A stretch of 64,000 nucleotides of DNA, from assembly GCF_027887165.1 (NCBI RefSeq), contig NC_077228.1, positions 102,395,362 through 102,459,361 of the forward strand, given 5' to 3'. The notes beneath the pieces are model-generated. The model was not told the origin of the DNA. It ran no database searches and saw only the letters and a program-made list of their open reading frames with translations. The position numbers and the translations under genes were made by a program. Source of the DNA: Monodelphis domestica. Lineage: Eukaryota; Chordata; Mammalia; Didelphimorphia; Didelphidae. Each line of letters starts with the position of its first letter. The stretch's first letter is position 1. Of this stretch, positions 58,300-64,000 are shown in pieces.

Positions 58300-58420
58300 G
58301 ATAATGAGAGGCAGCACAGCATGATGTGATAAGAGCATTGGTTATATAGTCAGAGGTCCCGAGTTTAAAACTGGGCTTTGATACTGCTTGTGTACTCCAG
58401 GACAAGTTAGCAAACATTTA
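58300..58420 (+). repeat. MIR-like 5' half, cut by the L1
   Basis: ggcagcacagcatgatgtga, taagagcattggttatatag and gtcccgagtttaaaactggg are the head of a MIR-class SINE just upstream of the L1 start. Confidence 0.4.
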
Positions 58421-59177
58421 ATTAAAATTCCATTATATGGGCGGAGTCAAGATGGCAGCTTAGCAAGCAGCAAAAGTTCAGCCCTCATGGAAGACCCTTC
58501 CTTACCCATAACAGACTGAATGCTCCTAGGGCACCGAAATTCAATCTGAACAACAGGACAGAAGCGGGGAACCCTCCTTCTGGACTCAAATCAAAAGATA
58601 TGCCCCCCCCCAAAAGCCGGAACCCGAGAATACTCAGGGCTAAGGGGAAAGCAGAGCGAACGTCCCAGGACCCCTCCCCCAAAACCCAGAGGGCTGAGCC
58701 CCCAGCAGCAGCGGGAACATCTGAGTAGGCAAAGGTGCTGGTTTGCAGGGTCTACCTTGGGAGCAGTGGGGCACTGGGCTTGGAGCATCCAGCTTGGACA
58801 GCAGGGAGGAAGCCAGGGAGGGCCCTGGCTGGGTCCCTCCATTGGGCTCCAGTCTCACCCTTGCCTCGGGTACATCCAGACCAATCCAGTAGAACTAATC
58901 CCATCAGAACTCCTCAGAGTATAGGGAGGAGGGCAAAGGCACTTGCTGACAATGGAGAAGCAGTTGGAGAGAACTGGAGAGAGCCTGGACGGCCCAGCCT
59001 TCCAGGAGTCTTCAAAGCCTCAGTGCTTCATACCACATACAGCCCAACCCACCTGAACTCAATACAATCAAAAGCCTCCAGAGAACAGGGAAGCTAACAT
59101 TCCTCCCCTAGAGACTGTACCAAGAGATCTGACAAAGCTCCAAGAGGGGAGACTGACAGCCCCAAAACCAAAACAAA

Positions 59178-60274
59178 ATGAGAGGAGCAAGAGCACAGCC
59201 GGGGAGCAAAGAAGGGGTAAACTCGAGCAAACAACAGAAAAAGAAGAAAGAAATTACAATAGACAGCTTCTGCACAGGTAATGAGCAAAGAGCGAATGAA
59301 ACAGAAGGGGAGGACCCAGCAAAGAAAAAATCAGAAATCCCAGCAAATTGGATACAGGCTTTGGAAGAACTCAAAATGCAATTCAAAACACAATTAAGAG
59401 AGGCTGAAGACAATTGAGAAAAGAACTTAAAAACTAAGATAAGTCATCTGGAAACAGAAAATAGTGTCTTGAAAGCCAAAATCAACCAGCTGGAAAATGA
59501 GGCAAAGGAGATGAAAGATGAGGTGAAGAAGATGAAAGATGACCTCCAAAGAAAATCCGACCAAAAGGAAAAGGACGGCCAAAAAACTAAGGATGAAATC
59601 CAGTCTTTAAGAACCAGAATACAACAACTTGAATCGAGCAACCTCACAAGGCAGCAAGACACTATAAAAACAAAACCAAAAGAATGAAAAAATTGAGGAA
59701 AATATGAAGCATCTCATTCACAAAACAGAGGATTTAGAAAATCGTTCAAGGAGAGACAATTTAAGAATTATTGGCCTACCAGAAGACCGTGATAAAAGAA
59801 AAAGCCTGGACATTATATTACGGGAAATTATTAAAGAAAACTGCCCCGAAATCCTTGAACAAGAGGGAAAAGTGGAGATTGACAGAATCCATAGATCACC
59901 TCCTGTACTTAATCCCCAACTGACAACACCCAGGAATGTTATAGCCAAATTCAAGAACTATCAGACCAAAGAAATTACAAGCTGCCAAGAAGAAGTCATT
60001 CAGATACCAAGGAACCACAGTGAGGATAACTCAGGATCTGGCTGCATCCACACTGAAAAAAAGAAAGGCATGGAATACAATATTCTGGAAAGCATGGGAA
60101 CTAGGTCTACAACCAAGAATCAACTACCCAGCAAAACTGACTATATTCTTACAGGGGAAAGTATGGTCATTCAACAAAATAGAAGAATTTCAAGAATTTG
60201 TAAAGAAAAGACCAGACCTGAACAGAAAATTTGATGTCCAAGCACAGAACTCAAGAGAATCATCAAAAGGTAAT
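59178..60274 (+). pseudogene. L1 ORF1 (RNA-binding chaperone), broken
   Basis: ORF1p is the trimeric RNA-binding protein of L1. Here the order is N-terminal basic region (59178), coiled coil with LRTRIQQLESSNLTRQQD (about 59600-59660), RRM with SRRDNLRIIGLPED (about 59745-59790) and C-terminal domain with LQPRINYPAKLTIFLQGKVW (about 60100-60160). An in-frame TGA at 59415-59417, a frameshift between about 59640 and 59690, and another with probable loss of sequence near 59975 break it. It cannot encode a full protein. Confidence 0.87.
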
Positions 60275-61281
60275 TAAAAAAGAGGGGGAAAAGAAAAACA
60301 AAAAACAATTTTTAAGAGACTCAATAAGTTAAAATGATATGTATCCCTATAAGAAAAGAGGTCATTGGTAACTCTTAAAAACTGTTGTTAGATCAAGGAT
60401 ATCCAGGGAAATAATGAAAAAAAAATACAAAGGAAGGGGGACTTGCAGTCCCAGATCTCAGACTATATTATAAAGCAGCGGTCATCAAAACAATTTGGTA
60501 CTGGCTAAGAGACAGAAAGGAGGATCAGTGGAATAGACTGGGGGCAAGCAACCTCAGCAAGACAGTATATGACAAACCCAAAGATCCCAGCTTTTGGGAC
60601 AAAAATCCACTATTACATAAAAACTGCTGGGAAAATTGGAGGACAGTGTGAGAAAGATTAGGTTTAGATCAACACCTCACACCCTACACCAAGATAAATT
60701 CAAAATGGGTGAATGACTTGAACATAAAGAAGGAAACTATAAGAAAATTAGGCGAACACAGAATAGTATACATGTCAGACCTTTGGGAAGGGAAAGACTT
60801 CAAAACCAAGCAAGAATTATAAAGAGTTACAAAATGCAAAATAAATAATCTGGAATCATCAAATTAAAAAGTTTTTGTACAAACAAAACCAATGTAACCA
60901 AAATCAGAAGGTTAGCAACAAATTGGGGAAAAAATCTTCATAAAAACCTCTGACAAAGGTTTAATTACTCAAATTTACAAAGAGCTAAATCAATTGTACA
61001 AAAAATTAAGCCATTCTCCAATTGATAAATGGGCAAGGCACATGAACAGGCAGTTCTCAGCCAAAGAAATCAAAACTATTAATAAGCACATGAAAAAGTG
61101 TTCTAAATCTCTTATAATCAGAGATGCAAATCAAAACAACTCTGAGGTATCACCTCACAACTAGCAGATTGGCTAACATGACAGCTTTGGAAAGTAATGA
61201 ATGCTGGAGGGGATGTGGCAAAGTGGGGACACTAATTCATTGCTGGTGGAGTTGTGAATTGATCCAGCCATTCTGGAGGGC

Positions 61282-61914
61282 TGTAGCATCCCAAGCATAT
61301 TCACATCTATGAAATATAAATGACTGTATGATTACTGTGTCTCCAAGCATAAGGTTATACCAATGAGGCTTGTGAATGTAACCTTGAACTGGCCATGGGG
61401 CCCTTGGCTAAGAAACTCATTAACATGCTCGGACTCAAGTACCCAGGAAAGCGTGGTTTGCAATCTACACGCCCAAAGGTGTTCCCTCTACCTTGCCACC
61501 CAATCTTAATTGTCTATACTTTGTGATGTGGTTACTATGTGCTTGGGAGTACTGTCCAAACAGGACAGGAATAAATTCAGAGGCAAACCCATGAACTTCC
61601 TCTTGGCTTTCTCTCCCCTTCCATGGAGCTCCACTGGGCTCCTCAATGACTATGTCTCTCTCTCCTCTTGACCTTCTCCTTCCCCGAGGCTGTAACCATC
61701 TCGGCCTGCATTCCCTATCTTAATCTCCTCATCCACCTCGTGTTCCTTTGTACTCATACTTTCCTATCAAAGGGAGTATCATAGGGATTGCCTGCCTTAT
61801 TCAAACACTGACTTGTCCATGTCTTTCATTTCCACTTGGGTCCCATTACAAAGGTGAGCCCCTTTCCTTGTGGGACCCTGCTGGTCAGGGAAGTCTATTA
61901 AGGAAAATCCCACA
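61282..61914 (+). mobile_element. Solo LTR inserted in L1 ORF2
   Basis: 633 bp beginning TGTAGCATCC and ending ATCCCACA (TG...CA), containing AATAAA at 61570-61575. It splits the L1 between the codons for PFWRA and the following NLE-type sequence. Flanks agggc (61277-61281) and cgggc (61915-61919) are a 5-bp duplication with one change. No internal retroviral genes, as expected after LTR-LTR recombination. Confidence 0.78.
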
Positions 61915-62026
61915 CGGGCAATTTGGAACTATGTCCAAAGGGTGATAAAAGACTGTCTGCCCTTTGATCCAGCTATAACTGCTGGGTTTCTACCCCAAAG
62001 AGATAAGGAAAAAGACTTGTACAAGA

Positions 62027-62294
62027 ATATTCATAGCTGCACTCTTTGTGGTGGCAAAAAATTGGAAAACAAGGGGATGCCCATCAATTGGGGAATGGCT
62101 GAACAAACTGTGGTATATGTTGGTGATGGAACACTATTGTGCTAAAAGGAATAATAAAGTATATTCATAGCTGCGCTCTTTGTGGTAGCCAAAAATTGGA
62201 AAATGAGGGGGTGCCCATCAATTGGAGAATGGCTGAACAAATTGTGGTATATATTGGTGATGGAATACTATTGTGCTAAAAGGAATAATAAAGT
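62027..62294 (+). repeat. 134-bp tandem duplication in L1 ORF2 3' end
   Basis: Two adjacent copies, 62027-62160 and 62161-62294, both atattcatagctgc to aataataaagt, differing at about 10 of 134 positions. Other L1 copies in the window (57.0 kb) have this segment once. Confidence 0.93.
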
Positions 62295-63049
62295 AGAGGA
62301 ATTCCATGGAGACTGGAACAACCTCCAGGAAGTGATGCAGAGTGAAAGGAGCAGAGCCAGGAGAACATTGTACACAGAGACTGATACATTGTGTACAATC
62401 GAAGGTAATGGACTTCTCCATAAATGGCAATGCAGTGTCCCTGAACAATCTCCAGGGATCTAAAAAACACTATCCACAAGCAGAGGATAAACTGTGGGAG
62501 TAAAAATACCAATGAAAAGCAACTGCTTGACTACAGGGGTGGAGGAAATATGACTGAGGAGAGACTCTAAATGAAAACTCTACCAACAACATGGAAATGG
62601 GTTTGAATCAAGAACACATGTGATACCCAGTGGAATTGCGCGTGAGCTATGGGAGAGGTGGTGGGAGGGAGGGGAGGGAAGAAAAGAAAATGATCTTTGT
62701 TTCCAATGAATAATGTTTGGAAATGACCAAATAAAAATAATGTTTAAAATTTTTTAAAAATAATAATAATTGGGAGAAGGATCAGGAAAGGGTTCATGTA
62801 AAATGTTACAACTTTATGGTGTCACAAACAAAACTATGGATGCCAAGAGTTGGAATTAAGTAGTCATTTCAGGCACCGTGATTATAGAGCTCAAATTTGA
62901 AGACCAGAAAATTATTAGTCAGCCCGTTTTTTAAAACCCTAAATTAACAAATTATTGCTCGCCACAAAACTAAGGTTTTCAGGCTTCCATTTTCTAGAGT
63001 AAACAGAGAAATGAACTGTTCCTATGTCTGGGTAGTTCTGGAAGACTAC

Positions 63050-63290
63050 CCTGGCTATAATGCACCCTTTCTTTCAATGCCTCAGAGTCCCTCTTTCTCC
63101 CTTTAAGATGCAGTTCAAGCCCTATCTTCTGCATGAAGCCTTTCCTGGCTTCTTCAGAATAGTGTCCTCCCTCCCAAACTACCTTGCAGTCAACTATTTT
63201 TTGTATGTTTGTTTTATTGGTTTCATATTTATGCAGTTTTTATTTTTATGTACTTGTTGCCTTTCTATTAAAGTCAACCAGCAATTAACT
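63050..63290 (+). repeat. L2 3' fragment
   Basis: gatgcagttcaagccctatc, tgcatgaagcctttcctggc and accttgcagtcaactatttt fit the L2 3' region. Confidence 0.5.
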
Positions 63291-63479
63291 AAAAAAAAAA
63301 ACTGTTGTTATTAGCTGGGCAGCAAAAAGAAGTATACTTAGAGGGAACAGCAACAAACTGTATAGGATGAAAGGACAAGACAAATAAGTATATAGATATA
63401 TGCATGCAAAAATACATATGCATGAGTATGCATATATATATACATACATATATATATATATAAAACTAGAGCTTAAAAA

Positions 63480-64000
63480 TAGGTTAATAGTAAAAGAAAT
63501 GGGAAAAGAAACAAATGGGGGTAAATTTATATGTCATAAAGAAGCTCATGGTGGGGGGGGGGGGAGAACATCAATACACTGGAAGGGTAAAGAGGTCAGA
63601 GACAGGAAATACTCAACTTTTATGTGATTTGAAAGTGACTCAAAGAGGGAAAAACAATCCAATCCATTGGGGGCAGAGAATAGATTTGCACCCTATAGGG
63701 GAGTAGAAGGGTAACAAACGGTCTGGTGGGGAGGGAAGCAGTACAAGAGAGGGAGGGAGTGGGGGGGGGGTTAATTTTAGAAAGACTACAGGGAAAATAA
63801 GGGGGGGATAATTGGGAGGGGGGTAGAAAGGGAAGTAAAATAAGGGTGGGAACAAGGGGGACTGTTCAAAAGCAAACATTGGTGTAGAAGGAAATAGTGA
63901 AAGAAGAAAAGGCAGGTAAAGGAGCAGAAATCAAAATGCTGAGAAATACACAGCTAGTAATCATAACTCTGAATGTGAATGGAATGAACTCACCCATAAA
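63480..64000 (+). mobile_element. L1 ORF1-ORF2 spacer and ORF2 start, runs off the window
   Basis: G-rich spacer with several G runs (63551-63564; 63763-63771) leads into ATG at 63936 and the open frame MLRNTQLVIITLNVNGMNSP, the N-terminal strand of the L1 endonuclease domain. The frame is open to the window edge. Its 5' boundary is uncertain; ORF1 is not present upstream. Confidence 0.75.
63936..64000 (+). pseudogene. L1 ORF2 N-terminus, partial at window edge
   Basis: First 21 complete codons of an L1 ORF2-like protein; LVIITLNVNGMNSPIK parallels the family's endonuclease start (ITILTLNINGLN in human L1, from memory). Whether the remainder is intact cannot be seen, so it is listed as a probable non-functional element copy. 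Confidence 0.7.

Larger units (their letters stand above)
58439..62765 (+). mobile_element. Rearranged L1 with 5' start, deleted ORF2 centre and later insertion
   Basis: Begins ggcggagtcaagatggcagc, an L1 5' UTR start with a YY1-type AAGATGGC (58449-58456). A GC-rich 5' UTR runs to about 59170, then broken ORF1 to about 60274. Near 60420 the ORF1-ORF2 spacer passes straight into late ORF2 (GGLAVPDLRLYYKAAVIKT, QWNRLGASNLSKTVYDKPK), so the endonuclease and most of the reverse transcriptase are absent. ORF2 then has stops and frameshifts. A solo LTR sits at 61282-61914 and a tandem duplication at 62027-62294. The 3' end matches the copies at 16.8 and 57.5 kb. No clear target-site duplication was found. 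Confidence 0.9.

Noticed and set aside
58485..59097. Several overlapping frames in a GC-rich stretch, as a CpG-island gene start
   Set aside because: The GC-rich stretch is the L1 5' UTR beginning at 58439, followed by L1 ORF1.
1..64000. A new multi-gene biological system
   Set aside because: All strong coding signal is one collinear KIF14 gene plus transposon remnants; nothing suggests an additional system.

Overview
This window is vertebrate nuclear DNA, AT-rich and full of interspersed repeats. The repeat mix points to a marsupial. There are about 16 to 18 copies of a tRNA-derived CORE-SINE beginning GGGGCAGCTGGGTAGCTCAG and ending GGTAAGGGTTTAAA (the MAR1/SINE1_MD/WSINE1 type; names from memory), L1 elements with a marsupial-like 3' end, hAT-like non-autonomous DNA transposons, and old L2, MIR and CR1/L3 remnants. 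The species cannot be decided from the sequence alone.

One protein gene fills the window: KIF14, the mitotic kinesin-3 family motor, on the minus strand. I could place 28 coding exons between 54618 and 6236. All have GT-AG boundaries and all reading phases are compatible. They total 3850 nt, or 1282 residues plus stop, corresponding to roughly residues 367-1648 of the 1648-residue human protein (human sequence and length recalled, not searched). In order they encode most of the motor domain (P-loop, switch I and switch II motifs), the neck, the FHA domain, coiled coils and the C-terminal region ending IQWV. The first coding exon(s), with the N-terminal extension and first motor strand, and the promoter lie beyond position 64000. 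The intron leading to them is at least 9.38 kb. A 3' UTR of uncertain length follows the stop at 6236; candidate poly(A) signals lie near 6080, 4517 and 4197.

Layout: 1-4150 is downstream flank with repeat remnants only. 4175-6235 is the probable 3' UTR. 6236-54618 is the exon/intron body, with introns crowded by SINEs, L2, MIR, L1 pieces, two hAT-like elements and several LTR-like segments. 54619-64000 is the large 5' intron, holding a 5'-truncated L1 (56228-57646) with a clean target-site duplication, a rearranged L1 (58439-62765) that has an intact-looking 5' start, a broken ORF1, a deleted ORF2 centre, a solo-LTR insertion and a 134-bp tandem duplication, and the start of a further L1 whose ORF2 begins at 63936 and runs off the window.

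I saw no bacterial-type genes, CRISPR arrays, structural RNA genes or undescribed multi-gene system. The points worth a second look concern KIF14 splicing context (a 31-bp exon, a splice acceptor interrupted by a G run, a TA repeat in a branch-point region, a long pyrimidine tract just downstream of a donor) and the nested transposon history.
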